Origin: Cryptomeria japonica
Taxonomy: Eukaryota > Streptophyta > Pinopsida > Cupressales > Cupressaceae
Assembly (NCBI RefSeq): GCF_030272615.1
Contig: NC_081409.1
Coordinates: forward strand, 25,985,406 to 26,049,405
DNA: 64,000 nt
Reading direction: 5' to 3'
Of this stretch, positions 1-12,647 are shown piece by piece. The translations under genes and the position numbers were made by a program. Within the stretch, counting starts at the first letter, position 1. Each line of letters starts with the position of its first letter. The notes below the pieces were generated by a model, which made no database searches, was not told where the DNA came from, and saw only the letters and a list, made by a program, of their open reading frames with translations.

Positions 1-44
1 GATTTGATCCAATGTCGAAAGGGCCAAACGTAGTTACAATGATT

Positions 45-1184
45 TGATAAACTTATAAAGAACTAAGAAGGGGGGTGAATTAGTGAAAGAAAAAATAGTA
101 ACACTTTAATTGCAGACTGGTAAAAACATTTAACCAATTTACCAATGACTTTGCGTATAATCCAAAGTGTTATAAAATCATTCACCACAAGCAAAACATT
201 CACCATAACACAAATATTTATACGTGGAAAACCCAACTGGGAAAAACCACGATGAGATGGAACTCACAAGTTAACTATTTGCAAAAATAGATAACTGGCC
301 GGTTAAGGCCTACAAATGCTCTATTAGGAGTAGATCCTATTAGAGATCTCAAGCCATGTTAGGAGCTATACCTGGTTAAAGGTAACCTCAGTGGAGGATT
401 TAGATCCAAATTAATGAATCACCTTGTTAGAGGATTTATACAATGAATCTTGTTAGAGCTTACCCGGTTAAGGGATTTTACTGTTGAAGTGGTTAGAGAA
501 CAATAATTGGAATGATCTAAGAATAGCACCTTTTGTTGGTTTAGATCCTCTTTTATGCATACATTATTGTATCACTGACATACTCTCCAATTCCTTCAAC
601 AAATCGCCTCTTCTACAACTCATATCATAACATGTATCTTCTATGTGAAATAACTCATCACAATGTCTTTTTATAGATATTAGATTTCATGTCGACCCCT
701 AAACCTTGACACAATTTCCTAGGTTCAATGAATCAAGACAATCTTCCTTAACATGACACAAATTATCGCCATATTATCGGTCGGTGTTAACACATCAAAG
801 TCGGTGATAACTCATCACTTAAACTAGAAAAACCAGTTAGAACACCAATTCCGGTTCAGTGTTGACCACATCAAATAAAATATCAACTCACAGACCGATT
901 CACTTTGAATTCATAGTGGGTTATTGTCTCCATGCTCCTCCTTGACTTTATCTGCTGCATCTCAAAACTGGTAACTCTGGAACTAATCAAAACTGATTGA
1001 CTTAACAACATATACCGGTTTAGGCATCTTTATATTGGTTAGACTTCTACCATACATGTGATACCAGTTAACAATACAATGACTCAAATATATCGATTTA
1101 TCTTAACTATGACAATCAAAATAGATGTGTCATGAATGACAACACATGAAGTCATCAAATATAAAAATCATCATCAAGCCAACA
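45..1184 (-). repeat. 3' LTR of outer element
   Basis: This 1140-bp copy pairs with 15119-16243 and shows many scattered substitutions, often C/T or G/A differences. On the minus strand it starts TGTTGGC after a short G-rich tract and ends in CA. It carries the hairpin-like CGTGG...CCACG box at 222-251 that recurs in the other copia LTRs of this window. Confidence 0.9.
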
Positions 1185-1194
1185 TTCTCCCGCG
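1185..1194 (-). promoter_or_regulatory. Polypurine tract, outer element
   Basis: The minus strand reads GCGGGAGAA directly before the TGTTGGC start of the 3' LTR. It follows the words GCCATCAATGCCAA, which also precede the polypurine tract of the inner element at 12636-12647. Similar G-rich motifs lie on the minus strand at about 1268-1279, 1333-1350 and 5025-5038. Confidence 0.7.
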
Positions 1195-1444
1195 TTGGCA
1201 TTGATGGCAACACTTAGAGAAAATTTTGACAACTAAATGTGCTTACAAAAATGTAGAGACTCTAAAGGCTCCCCCTTAGCATAAGATTCTCTCTTTGACA
1301 TTATACATGATTACATACAAAATTTCACATATATTACTCCCCCTTTGACAACAATGCCAAATAAAGAAGTTAAATACAGACATTACATCAGAAGTTGTCA
1401 CCAAAAACTACATGTATATATAGAGATAAAAGTTTGAAAGGTCT

Positions 1445-4400
1445 TTATAATGCAATTCTTAAGAAAATGTCACTGAAATGAAACTTTAACTGCTTAAGGT
1501 CATTGTCCCATGTTTCTAACAGTGTCTCAGTGATTTCAACATGTGTCAAAATATGTGCAGCAAATTCTTCCATGGCATCAACAGTGCTCATCTCTGGGGT
1601 AGCCAAAATTGCTTCAAACTCCTTGTATTCTCTCTGTAAGATTTCAACTTTCAGAATTAACTGATTCTTCAGCTCCTTCAAGGATCTTATCTGCTTCACC
1701 TGTTCAAAATCATAAACTTTTAATATGTGTTGTAAGGCATCAACAGATTTACCAAAATTCAAAGTGGAATCTTGTACCGATATGTATGCATCACTTATCA
1801 TATCTAGTTCCTTCTCTATATCTTCTCTCTTTTTCTTTAAGTCAAAACAGAATAATGATATTGTAGATATAGTAGCCAAAGTTTTATAGCCAGTTTCTAT
1901 TTTGATTTTCAAAAGATCTTTGTTCACTATCAAAGAAACCTTACCTTTGTCAATTTCTGAAATCAGTTGTTCTCCCCTTCTCTTCCTATAATCTTTTTCT
2001 GCTAAAGCATGAGCTACCTCTTCAAGTGATTTTAGTTGTTCACTGGAATCAACAACTAACTGTCTGAGATTAGCAATAGGGGTGGATAGATTATCTGTAT
2101 CAGCCTCCGGTAGGACACTTGACAAAATTTCAACAACAGTTTGAATGGTCTCTACTTCTCGTTTCTGCTCTTTCAACCTCTTCTTTTGTGCTCGGGATTG
2201 TATAGTAGTAGCAATCTCCATCAATTCAGAGGAACTCAAATTGTCCATATCTATAGGACCTTTAATACTCATAGAGTCTTCATCATCATTGATCAAGGTT
2301 TTCTTCTTCTCCTTTGTTTTCTTCTCTTAATCTTATTTCTCTTTTGAATTCTTCTCTGGTTTCTCTTTCCCCATCTCTGTATGTTCCTTTTGTGTTGGTG
2401 TAATGACCGGTGGTATGTGGCTTTCAACATTATGTTCCTTTACCGATGGTGGTTGCATGTCCACAGTTTTTTTAGTAGTCGGTGCTTCCTCTGCTTTCTA
2501 TTCCTCAACCATATCCAGTTTATTATTCATATTGGTTGTGTTAACAATATCCTCATTATCTTTAATTTCATCAACAAAGAATATGGCAGGTGGTGCATTA
2601 GTGTCATTCTTATCCTTGTCAGTGAATATTTCATCTGGTTCAACTATTTCTTCAATTTCTAGTTCCGGTGGAGGTCTCATTTTAGTCTGATCGGGTTTAT
2701 TGTGATAATTCTTCAATTGTTCATACATCTTCTGAATATCTTTAGCAGCTCGATGAGTATCATCTTCTACTACATGAATCTTTCCTTCCAATGGTCTCAA
2801 TCTCATTTTTCTTGTATGAAATTGTCCTTTGTGTTTAGCAAGCATTTCTAATAATTATTCATGAGACAATTTAGGAAAGTATTGAACAAAAATTATATCT
2901 ATAATCTCTTGTTCTTGATCTATGATCAACTTCCATTTATTTTCTAGAATTAAATTTAAAGAATCAGAAATTTCCTTTTGAATTTCATGTGGTAACCGGT
3001 TATATTGACATAGGTAATTAATTACCTCTTGTACCACTTCTTGTTTCTAAATCTCATCAAAAGAATCAAAATAATTCTTTACATCATCAATTGATTTCTT
3101 TTTAAAGTTTTCAAAGTCCTCTCAAAATGACTCATTGGCTTGAAAGATGCAATATCAATAGGAGTATTTTGTTTAAGGATTTCCCTTACTAATTTAGATT
3201 TCTTACTAGTTCCCTTCAGCTTCTTCTTATCTTCGTTGGACTCTGTTTCCTTGGGTTTTTCTTGTAAGATGAGATGTATGCCTCTTTTCCTTGTGGCAGT
3301 TGGCTTCTTTGCATACACTTTTGGTTTCGGTTCCTTCTTGAATTGAACACTTCTTGTTACTCTAGTACCGGTTGACACAGAAATTGCTTGATCAAATTTC
3401 TTCTTTTTCTCCTTCACATCTCTCGGTTGTGCCTGTCCAATTCTTTTTTGATATGTACCCAGTCTCTTCTTCTTGGTGTCCCTAGGTGATGCCAGGAGGC
3501 TATTGGCATAACTGATCAATACATCATAGCTGACTTCATAACTCATTTGCTCCATCTCTTCTTCTCTCGGTTCTAGAGCCTCCATTAGGCAAACATTGGT
3601 GGTCACTGTGAAACAAATGTCATTCTCAAAATGTTTGACCACTTCATCCGATAACCTCAATCTCATACTCATTTTCTTCTGAAATTCATTGAAACAATTA
3701 TTCATATCAATTGGAAATATGTTCTTAACAGCCTTTATACTATTTTTAATCTGGGCTGAAACAGGTGTATCTTTTGACCATTGAATATCTCCAATACCAG
3801 GAATAAAGTTCTAAAAATAGAAAACCAGATCGATCAAAAGTTGCCCATACTTGAACTTATAATTGTTGTCCTTCTTGATTGATTCTAGATTCAATATTAA
3901 CTGACTTCATATTGCCTCACACAGATCATAATCTACATTTTCCTTCATCATCTGGTAGGCAGCATGTACGACAATCGATGGCACACTATTCATTTGGCTA
4001 GAATGAAATACCCTGTAACCAATAACCATTGTAGCATATTTGACTCCTTCATCTTCAATATTATTGATAGATATAGCATGACCATCACAAGTGGTCTTTG
4101 TCAGTTCAATAACAGTATCCTTATAGATTTTCCTCAACTTGGGAACTTCACCAGTTTGGCAGAATCCGGTCATAGCATGAATAGCCTCCTTGGTGATAGT
4201 ATGTGACCTGTCTAAATACATGTTTCCTCCATGAACGTGGCTAAGGATGATTCTAACATGCTCTTCCTCAAAATCCTCAAGAAAATAAACCTCACTATGA
4301 AAACCTTTCTCATAAACCCTAATGTACTCGGGTTTAATCTTCCCGTTCTTGTTGTACAAAGATTTCAGATAGGAATAGATTGCCAATGAACCTAAATCTT

Positions 4401-4790
4401 CAATCTTGCAATCTAATTAACTGGATAGATCACCTTTAACCAAAACTCCTTGGGGTACCTGCGATAATGCATTGTACGAATCTATCTTGTCTGAGTCCAT
4501 TGATTCAATGGCTTCAGCAGTGTTAAAGAGACTCTTTGATGGTGTTGATGATGATGCCATTCCAAATAACTTTGATGCGAGAGAGGAGATTGACCAAATA
4601 CCTTGTTTCCTTCGCACTGCTAGGATTTTCGGTTGCTCACTTTCTTTCACACTCGATTCCTTTACTTTTCTTCAAATCCGATCCAACTTCTCAATCCGTT
4701 GTTCAAATTCGTTAAAAATCTGTTGGGAATGCTCTATTTCGCTCTGCAAGTGCTCACAAAAATGCTCTCCGAATGCAATAAGATAAAAAT
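1445..4790 (-). pseudogene. Long unknown ORF of outer element
   Basis: I do not recognise this protein. It occupies the place where pol would be, downstream of gag and upstream of the 3' LTR, on the same strand. It reads in one frame from about 4790 to 3079 and, after a shift near 3060, in another to 1445, with stops near 4672, 4417, 3907, 2855 and 2498. Parts in order: a short helical lead; a globular segment (4386-3907) containing HTITKEAIHAMTGF; a very basic Lys-rich middle (about 3500-3100) that could bind nucleic acid; an acidic Pro/Glu stretch; and a 280-residue coiled coil (2296-1445). No catalytic motif of protease, integrase, RT or RNase H is visible. It could be an accessory or captured gene. 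The length and consistent frame argue that it was once translated. Confidence 0.6.
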
Positions 4791-5129
4791 GACTTAGCGT
4801 AACTTCTTTTTATTTACATTACCTATTGCATTTATTGCACTACCGATAGGGTGAAAAACCCTAATTACAACTTGACATACTTTCCTTTACCGTTAGTTAT
4901 ACTAACCAATTGATAGTCATTAGAAATCGATTGATAGCAATATCAAAATTCTTATATTTCAACTCAAAATGCAAAATTTACTTACCATACTTTCTTCAAG
5001 GGGTTCAAAAATGGATTTACCAATATGCTCCCCCTAAGCTTGTTGAGAAGCTCAGTTTGTTGGTGTGGGATTCTCCACACTAGGTGAAGTATTAGAATCC
5101 TTTGATGCTTTGTCATCACTTTCCTTCTT

Positions 5130-5380
5130 CTAGATCCTATTCATCTCGGCTCTGGTTTCTTCAACATCAACTATCTTCTTCCCTTTCCGATATGCATGAT
5201 GACTTACCCATTGGTTCTTTTTCTTTTTAGAAAACTTAGCAATGTGTCTCAGTTTGTCACAATGATAGCAGGCCATTCCGGATGCTCTCCAAGGTCCTGC
5301 ACTATCCCTTAATGTTCTTTTTCTGCAGTTCATAGCCACATGTCCAAAGTTGTTGCAAATTGAACAAGTCACATTGACTC
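5130..5380 (-). pseudogene. Gag-like protein of outer element, C-terminal zinc knuckles
   Basis: This is the continuation of the 15056-14090 frame after the inner element is taken out. It carries an intact CX2CX4HX4C knuckle (CSICNNFGHVAMNC) and a damaged second one (CYHCDKLRHIAKFS, last Cys lost), then a basic tail, ending at a TAG at 5130-5132. Such knuckles bind nucleic acid in retroelement Gag. The frame can be followed a little past the stop to about 5052. No protease follows. Confidence 0.75.
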
Positions 5381-8136
5381 TATTGTCATTTTGAGTTTAT
5401 TGGTATTTTGCATAAAGACTGCATTAATGATATGTTTTCATTGATATCAATTGAACCGGTAATGGTATTCATGTTATTGTTGATATTGTTATTTTTTATA
5501 TTGGCTAGTAACCAATAAGAAGAGCTTTGTGGAAGATGTTGTAAACCAGTATGTAAAGTTTTTGAGTTGAATTGGTGAACCAGTGTAAAGGGTTAAACCT
5601 TTCTATGTAATGTAACCAGTAAAACCTATCATTTGTTAAACCCTAACCGATCAAGTTTGATGGTTTATTATCTGATCAATGGTAATGATAGAGACACGTG
5701 TGATCATTGAATGAGGATATGTTCAAATTGTTTTGGCACATTTATTTTTTGTCTAGGGAACGAGAAAAGTGGATTGCATCTAATACACAATGCATGATGA
5801 GTTACAAAGTCCGATGAAGCAGTGATCATGGAGCGGTTGGAATTTTTTTGAAGAATGTGAAGAGATTGTCATGATTTCTAACAGTCAAGATTGTACCAAC
5901 TTATTTGTAATAACGATGATGACGACTAGGTTTTTGTTGTGTTACCAACCTAATTGATTTCTATTTAAGGTCGATGAGGTTGTTTATAAAGGTTGTTGGC
6001 AAGATTGATAGAAACCTATTGAGTGTGTAGTTGCCTAACCAGTGAATGGTTCTGCACTTTGAGTGAAGGCAGATTGAAGCTTAGAAGGATCTGATCAAGC
6101 AAATGTAGTGCTACTCAAACATATCAAGAAAACCTGTTGTTTTCTAACAATTATAGTAGAAGTGAAATCCCTTGACCGAGTAAGCTCTAACAAGCTTGGT
6201 TACTCATTAAATCCTCTAACAAGGTGGTCCATTAGCTTGGATTCTTAAATCCTCCAGTGAGGTTACTCCTAACAGGGTATTGTTCTTTTCATCAAGGCAT
6301 ATTTGTAAATCCCTTAATCGGGTGATTCCTAACTGGAATTAGTTCTTAACAAGACTTATTGTAAAGCTTTAACAGGCTTGGCTCCTAACAGGGCGAACTT
6401 CAGAAGAGTTCAGATAGCTATCCTTGTGAGTCTCATCTCATCGTGGTTTTTAACTATTTGGGTTTTCCACGTATAAACATTTGTGTCAACTGGTGAATGT
6501 TTTTGTGGTTGTGATCTTATTTGTTGATTTGGTTAACTTCTGATAAGGCATGTTAAGTAGAAGCATTGAGAGTTGAATATGTTGAGTTATGATTAAGAAT
6601 TGTTGATGTTTACAAGATTGAAGTTGTTTACTGTTAAAATTGTCATAACAGTTAAACAGGTTGATGTCAAGTATTCTTATGAATATTGATATTGACTAAG
6701 ATATTGTAAAGGAAAGCAAGTGCGGAAATACGCTTCCCTAATGTCAATTTGCAAGGGAAAATAGGATAGTGTTTACAAATTTTCAACTTTTATAGAATAC
6801 GATACAAGCATGAGCATAAACAATTAAAACAACACAGAGACAGTACATGCAAATTTAACGTGGGAAAACCCTTTCGGGAGAAAAAAACCCACCACCAATA
6901 GAAAATAACTTTATTAACAGTATGTCATATATAATAAAGTCCAGTCTGCAGACTTCCTTCACTCTGTCAAACAATCGTTCTTGATAAAGCAGAACTCGAG
7001 TCAATTACAGTCACAGAACGCTCAATGGCTATTACAGTTCGCCAACCTTACATTGGTTTTCATTTTTCTTCAAATACCAAACAGGTTGACCGTTACACCT
7101 ACACGAGTCAGTGGGGAAGTCTAACTGTCCTTGTCGGTTTGAATTCATGGAAAACCATTTATCCCACATATATTTGAAAGTCGGATCGATGCGTATACAA
7201 GTACTCCAACAGTCTCATCCTTAGTGTCTGCCTACTTGCCTTTTGGACTTCGGTCCAGGTGACCATCCATAGTCGAATGCTTTCCCATCGACTCATCGGA
7301 ACCAACACTAAAATGTTACCCCAATCTCCGATCACTAGTAGACGACCTCATCAGCCCATCAGAATAACCCAAAAATGTCATCTCGATCATCGATAGCACT
7401 TAGTCAGTTTCATTGGGTCATTGGAAACATACCCGAACTGGCTACCCTGGCCCCCAATAACATCGAAGTCAACCAAAGTAGATCCATTGGGTAATCAGCA
7501 TAGCATTCAGCAAACTTCTTTGATACCCGATGACATCCTGATCGTCGAGGGAGACTTCATCGGGTCATCGGTGTAACACTAGCCAAGCTCACCCGATAGT
7601 CGATCAACCAGAAGGAGGTTCCATCGGAGATCGGCATAGCTCCAAACATCTGATCCTGATACCCGAAGCACTTTCCAAGATAGAAGAGGAAACTCATCAG
7701 ACATTGGCATGACATCCATAATGTCAACCCGATTGCCAATATGCGACCCGATCGCCGAAGGCGACCTCATCAGGTTTCGGCATAAGGAATAACATGAACT
7801 TTTGATCCCCCAATGGCTCCGAAGGCGGATCCATCGGACATCGGTATAACAAGGAAACAACTTCTCTGATACTCGATAGAGAGGAAGACATTGGCCTAAA
7901 TCACACCGATCAAAAAATGATCAACAACCAATAAGGTATCACTATGCTTCTCCATCGGTGTAGGCTACTTCGATCAACCCTAACATGCCAAGTGAATTTG
8001 AGGCACTATTCCAACAGATATTTTTACTTTGTTTGACTGAGTTTGAGTTTGGGAACTTTGTGTCAGTTTTTCAATATATTGATTCACCCCCACTCTCAGT
8101 ATTCTACCGGATACTTACTCTTTCATCATACCATCA
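5381..8136 (+). repeat. 5' LTR of inner element (split by solo LTR)
   Basis: The true LTR sequence is 5381-6704 plus 8022-8136. The terminal TG has decayed to TA (TATTGTC against TGTTAGC in the 3' copy), but the GACTC duplication fixes the border. It carries the CGTGG...CCACG box at 6442-6471. Confidence 0.9.
6705..8016 (-). mobile_element. Solo LTR inside the inner 5' LTR
   Basis: A 1312-bp insertion begins TGTAAAGG and ends CCAACA, with the target duplication GATAT at 6700-6704 and 8017-8021. The 3' LTR of the host element lacks it. It has no coding sequence. The ACGTGGGAAAACCC box at 6858 and the minus-strand start TGTTGGAATAG suggest a copia LTR oriented on the minus strand. A solo LTR normally forms by recombination between the two LTRs of a full element. 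Confidence 0.88.
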
Positions 8137-8138
8137 AT

Positions 8139-8150
8139 TGGTATCAGAGC
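8139..8150 (+). promoter_or_regulatory. Primer binding site, inner element
   Basis: This reads TGGTATCAGAGC, the classic plant copia site complementary to the 3' end of initiator tRNA-Met, two bases after the 5' LTR. Confidence 0.95.
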
Positions 8151-8207
8151 ATCTCAGGTCCTCTTAATCTAAAAACCTAACAACTTGAGGAAAAGATCTT
8201 GTAGATC

Positions 8208-9161
8208 ATGATGAAGAAAGAAGGTCTGAAGTTCAACAAAGATAACTATAGAATATGGAGTGACGGAATGAATATTTACATTAAGAGTCTTGGTAGTCAG
8301 TATTGGGATCATATAGAAAATAAGTATACTACACCTATTGGACCCCTGACTGATGATCAGAAGAAAAAACAACAAGAAAATCACCAGGCATTAGAAGCTA
8401 TTATCAATTCCTTGTCTGATGTTAAATATGTAGATGTTCATAGTCTTGAAACTACATATGAAGTATGGAAGAAATTAGAAGAGATTTATAGCGATGATGA
8501 ACATGTTAATATTGCCAAAGAGGAGAGTTTAAGAGGAAAGTTTGACGACATGAGAATTTTTGAAGGTGAGAATATCTAGCATTACAGTCAAAGGATTAAA
8601 GAGATAGTTAATGAGATAAAGAGTGCAAGAGGGAAAGTGGAAGATGCCATAGTAATCAGTAAGGTACTGAGAACCCTGCTACCAGTCTATTCTATCCGAG
8701 TTGCAGCTATTCAGGAGCTGAAATCCATTGACAAGACAAAGGTAACTCTTGACTCTATTATTGGCAAACTTACTACTTTTGAACTAAATGGCTATGATGG
8801 TAGTGTACAAAAATGAGAATCTGCATTTAGAGCTTTTGTCTCTAACCCATCTGTGAGAAGAAGTAGAGATATCGGTCATAACTATGAATCTAGATCTAGC
8901 AGAGATGTTGAAGATGAAGACAACTTAGTGGAACTTGAAGCATTGTTGGAAAAACCGCTGCCTAGAGGCACTGGTAAATATAGAGGTAAGCTACCTTTAA
9001 AATGTTTTGCATGCAACAAGATTGGTCATATAGCAGAAAATTTCCCTAATGGTGAAAATGAATACAAGAGAGACAAATTTAAGAAATACAAGGATAAAGG
9101 CAAGAGAGATTGTCTTGTAGCTATTGACAATGGTATTACTGATGAAGAATCTGAATGCTAG
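8208..9161 (+). pseudogene. Copia gag of inner element
   Basis: Capsid-nucleocapsid protein. The ATG at 8208 lies 58 bases after the primer site. The N-terminal part (KFNKDNYRIWSDGM...) is the copia gag-polypeptide domain. The frame is broken by a TAG at 8577-8579 and a TGA near 8814, and reads on to a TAG at 9159-9161. The zinc knuckle near 9003-9045 has its last Cys changed to Phe (CFACNKIGHIAENF), which should abolish zinc binding. In copia gag and pol are usually one frame; here pol continues in the +1 frame from about 9155, so a small indel separates them. Confidence 0.85.
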
Positions 9162-12100
9162 TGAAGATATTGTAAATGTAGCTATTAAGGAAGAAATATC
9201 AGATCAGAAGGCACTAGTATCTAGAATAGATAACTCTAATGATTGGATCATTGATAGTGGTTGTTCACATCACATGACCGGTGATCAGAGAAAATTTCTT
9301 TCCCTGAAGGAATTTGATGGCAGTGTTGTCAGATTTGGCAATGAATCACCATGTATGGTCAAAGGTAAGGGAGTTATTTCTCTTAATGGGAAGAGCAGTG
9401 TTGACGATGTCTATTGGGTTGAAGGCCTAAAGCACAATCTTTTAAGTGTGGCACAACTTAATGATAGAGGATACCCACTAGAGTTTAGAAATGGAATGTG
9501 CAAAATCTTTGACAGCAAAGGTGAATTGATTGCAACCGGGAAACAAACCAGAGGTAATCTATTTCATCTCAATCCTAAAGTTAGCAACTATTTGATTGCA
9601 AAAATAGATGATAGCTGGCTTTGGCATAGGAGATTTTGTCATATAAATTTTGACAATCTTGTTAAAGTAAGAAAGTCTAAGATAGTAAGAGGTCTGCCTC
9701 AGCTAGACAAACCGGTTAATGCTCTTTGTAAAGAATGTCAACTAGGAAAGATGACTTCTTCAACTTTTAAGAGAAATTCCTTCTCAGTAGAGCACTTGTT
9801 AGATTTGGTTCATACAGACCTATGTGGACCAATAAGAATAAGAATCATTCAAGGTGACAGATACTTCATGATCTTCACTAATGATTATTCAAGGATGATG
9901 TGGGTCACATTATTGAAGGATAAGAATGAAGCTTTTGGTAAATTCAAGGCATTTAGAGCCTTAGCTGAGAAAGAGAGTGGAAAAAAGATAAAATGTCTAA
10001 GAATAGATCAAGGCGGTGAATTCACTTTTGCAAAATTCACTAAATATTGTGATGATAATGGTATCAAGTGGCAGCTTTCTGCACCAAGCACACCACAACA
10101 GAATGGTATAGTAGAGAGAAACAACCGGTCAATGGTTGAAGCTGCTAGGACTATGTTGATACAAGGAGGTGTATCAAAAAAAATTTGGAAAGAAGTTGTG
10201 TACACAATGAACCGAGTTCTGGAGAAAAGAGGTAAGGACAAGACCCCATATGAGTACTGGTATGGAAGATCACCCGATGTTAGCTATTTTAAGATATTTG
10301 GAAGCAAATGTTTTATTAAAAGAGGTGATTACATAATCAATTTTGAAGCTAAGAGTGATGAATACATATTTCTTGGTTATTCTACCAAGAGTAAGGCCTA
10401 TAAATGCTTCAACAACCGGACACAGAAAATTGTTGAAAGTGTTGATGTTCATATAGATGAATGTCCTAAAATTTCAAAAGGAACGAGTTCTGAGAAGAAG
10501 GATGAAGATCCTTGCATTTTTCTTTTGGAACCTAAAACTATTAAATTAGAAACTAGTAAAGCAAATCCCAATGTACTTATACAACCAGAATAAATAAATT
10601 CAGAGGAAGATGATAATGAAGAAGCTGAAACTGAAGAGAATGATCATGTTATTCCTAAGTATGTGAGACTGAATCACCGTCCTGAATAGATAATTGGGGA
10701 TAAGGATGTCAGTGTGCTAACTAGAAGGAGAATAAGAGAGAACTCTTGCATGATCTCCACCTTTGAACCTAGAAGTGCTAAGGAGGCATTTGGTGATGAT
10801 CATTGGGTGAAAGCTATGGAGGAGGAGTTGGATCAAATTAAGAAGAACACTTGGACCCTGGTACCTCAACTGATAAACAAGACTGTTATAGGTACTAAAT
10901 GGGTGTTCAGAAACAAATTAATTGAAGATGGTGGTGTAGTTCGCAATAAGGCAAGATTAGTATGCAAAGGTTATGTGTAAGAAGAAGGAGAGGATTATGG
11001 AGAAACTTTTATACCAGTAGAAAGATTGGAAGGTGTCAAAACATTGCTTGCATTTTCAGCTCATAATAAGTTCAAGGTATACCAGATGGATGTTAAGTCT
11101 GTATTCTTGAATGTGATACTGGAAGAAGAGGTTTATATAGAGCAGCCTGATGGTTATGCATTGACAGATAAGGAAGACATGGTATGAAAATTGCATAAAG
11201 CCTTGTATGGATTAAAGCAGGCACCCAGAGCATGGTATGAACGACTTCATACTCATTTGATGAAGATAGGATTTGCTAGAACTAGTGATGAAAACAACAT
11301 TTATCTCAAGTGTCAAGGAGATGAAATACTGGTCAGTGAAGTATTTGTAGATGACATTATATTTGAAGGTAATGATGACATGAGTAATTGTTTTGTAGAT
11401 GAAATGAAGAATGAATTCGAGATGTCATTAGTAGGGGAAATAAAAAATTGCATAGGCTTACAGATACAACAGATGAAGAATGGAATTTTCATTACTCAAT
11501 CCTAGTATGTGAAAGAGGTTTTGAAGACTTTCAGTATGAGTGACTATAAACCAGTTGGAACCCGAATGGTTACAGGTTGTAAATTGTCCAAGGAAGATGC
11601 ATCTAAGTCTGTAGATGAAAAGGAATATAGGTCAATGATTGGAAAATTACACTATGTTGTTCACAGTCGACCAGATATTGCCCATGTAGTTGGTATTATT
11701 GCTAGATTTTAGAAGAATCCAAAGGAGGCACATCTAATGGCAACCAAGAGAATTTTTAGATATATGAAAGGTATTGTTGACTATGGGTTATGATATCCAT
11801 ATGGTAGAAATTTTGATTTGAAAGCATACACAAATGCTGATTGGTCAGGAAACGTTGATGACCGGAAGAGTACTACCAGTGGAGCATTCTTTCTAGGAGG
11901 AAGGCTAGTTTCATGGAGTAGTAAAAACTAGAGTTGCACTTCACAATCTACTGCTGAAGCTGAATATGTAGCAACTTATATGAATTGGACTCAAGCTATG
12001 TGGATGAGGCACATTTTGGAAGGTTTGAAGATGCAAATCTCAGAACCAATAAAGATTTTGTGTGATAATACAAGTGCAATAAATATTTCTAAAAATCTTG

Positions 12101-12297
12101 TTTAGCACACAAGGACTAAGCACATTGAATTGAAATATCACTTCTTGAGGGAAAAAGTTCAAAGTAAAGATGTTATCTTGGAGCATGTTTCTACCAAGGA
12201 GCAGCTTGCAGATATCTTTACCAAACCTCTACCTAAGACCACTTTCAAGTATCTTAGAAGACAATTGGGGGTTATCCCTCTTCATGAATTTAGTTGA
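9124..12297 (+). pseudogene. Copia pol of inner element (PR-IN-RT-RH)
   Basis: Order of domains is that of Ty1/copia. Aspartic protease: WIIDSGCSHHMTG near 9245. Pre-integrase zinc domain: HRRFCH and CKECQLGK at about 9620-9750. Integrase core with its D-D-E residues in VHTDLCGP, FTNDYSR and NGIVERN (9810-10130). Reverse transcriptase from about 10760, including LHKALYGLKQAPRAWYE and FVDD in place of the usual YVDD (near 11344). RNase H at about 11820-12080 (ADWSGNVDDRKST, STAEAEYVA). The frame is constant from 9124 to the TGA at 12295-12297 but is closed by stops near 10591, 10687, 10978, 11185, 11503, 11710 and later. It ends 350 bases before the 3' LTR. Confidence 0.93.
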
Positions 12298-12635
12298 GCA
12301 CGATGTTGATTGCATTAGTCCCTGAACCACTCGCAGAATTTTACATGGATTGATGAAGAAGTGGATGTATTCCACAGGGGGAGCATCAAGTTGCAGGATG
12401 ATGTTGATGCACGGTGAGAGCATAATTACATGTTTTACTTTCACTTTGGCATTGTTGTCAAAGCGGGAGACCAATTATGTGATTAAGGAGAAGAATTATG
12501 TGTCTAATTAGGTGAACCAATGGCAGGCTGAAGGTAGACAAAGCAAGGTGAATACTTGGTAATGTAAACTAGGATTCCTATTCACCAATCTCAACAGCAA
12601 TCAGAGGCGTTGATATTTGTATTGCCATCAATGCC

Positions 12636-12647
12636 AAAGGGGGAGAT
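12636..12647 (+). promoter_or_regulatory. Polypurine tract, inner element
   Basis: AAAGGGGGAGAT abuts the TGTTAGC start of the 3' LTR; it would prime plus-strand DNA synthesis. Related G-rich motifs stand upstream at 12374-12386 (ACAGGGGGAGCAT) and 12459-12470 (CAAAGCGGGAGA). Confidence 0.9.

Noticed and set aside
7557-7860. Overlapping minus-strand ORFs
   Set aside because: They lie in a solo LTR and have no recognisable domain.
8643-8816. Stop codons in the inner gag as programmed readthrough
   Set aside because: Many other stops and a lost zinc-knuckle Cys in the same element point to plain decay.
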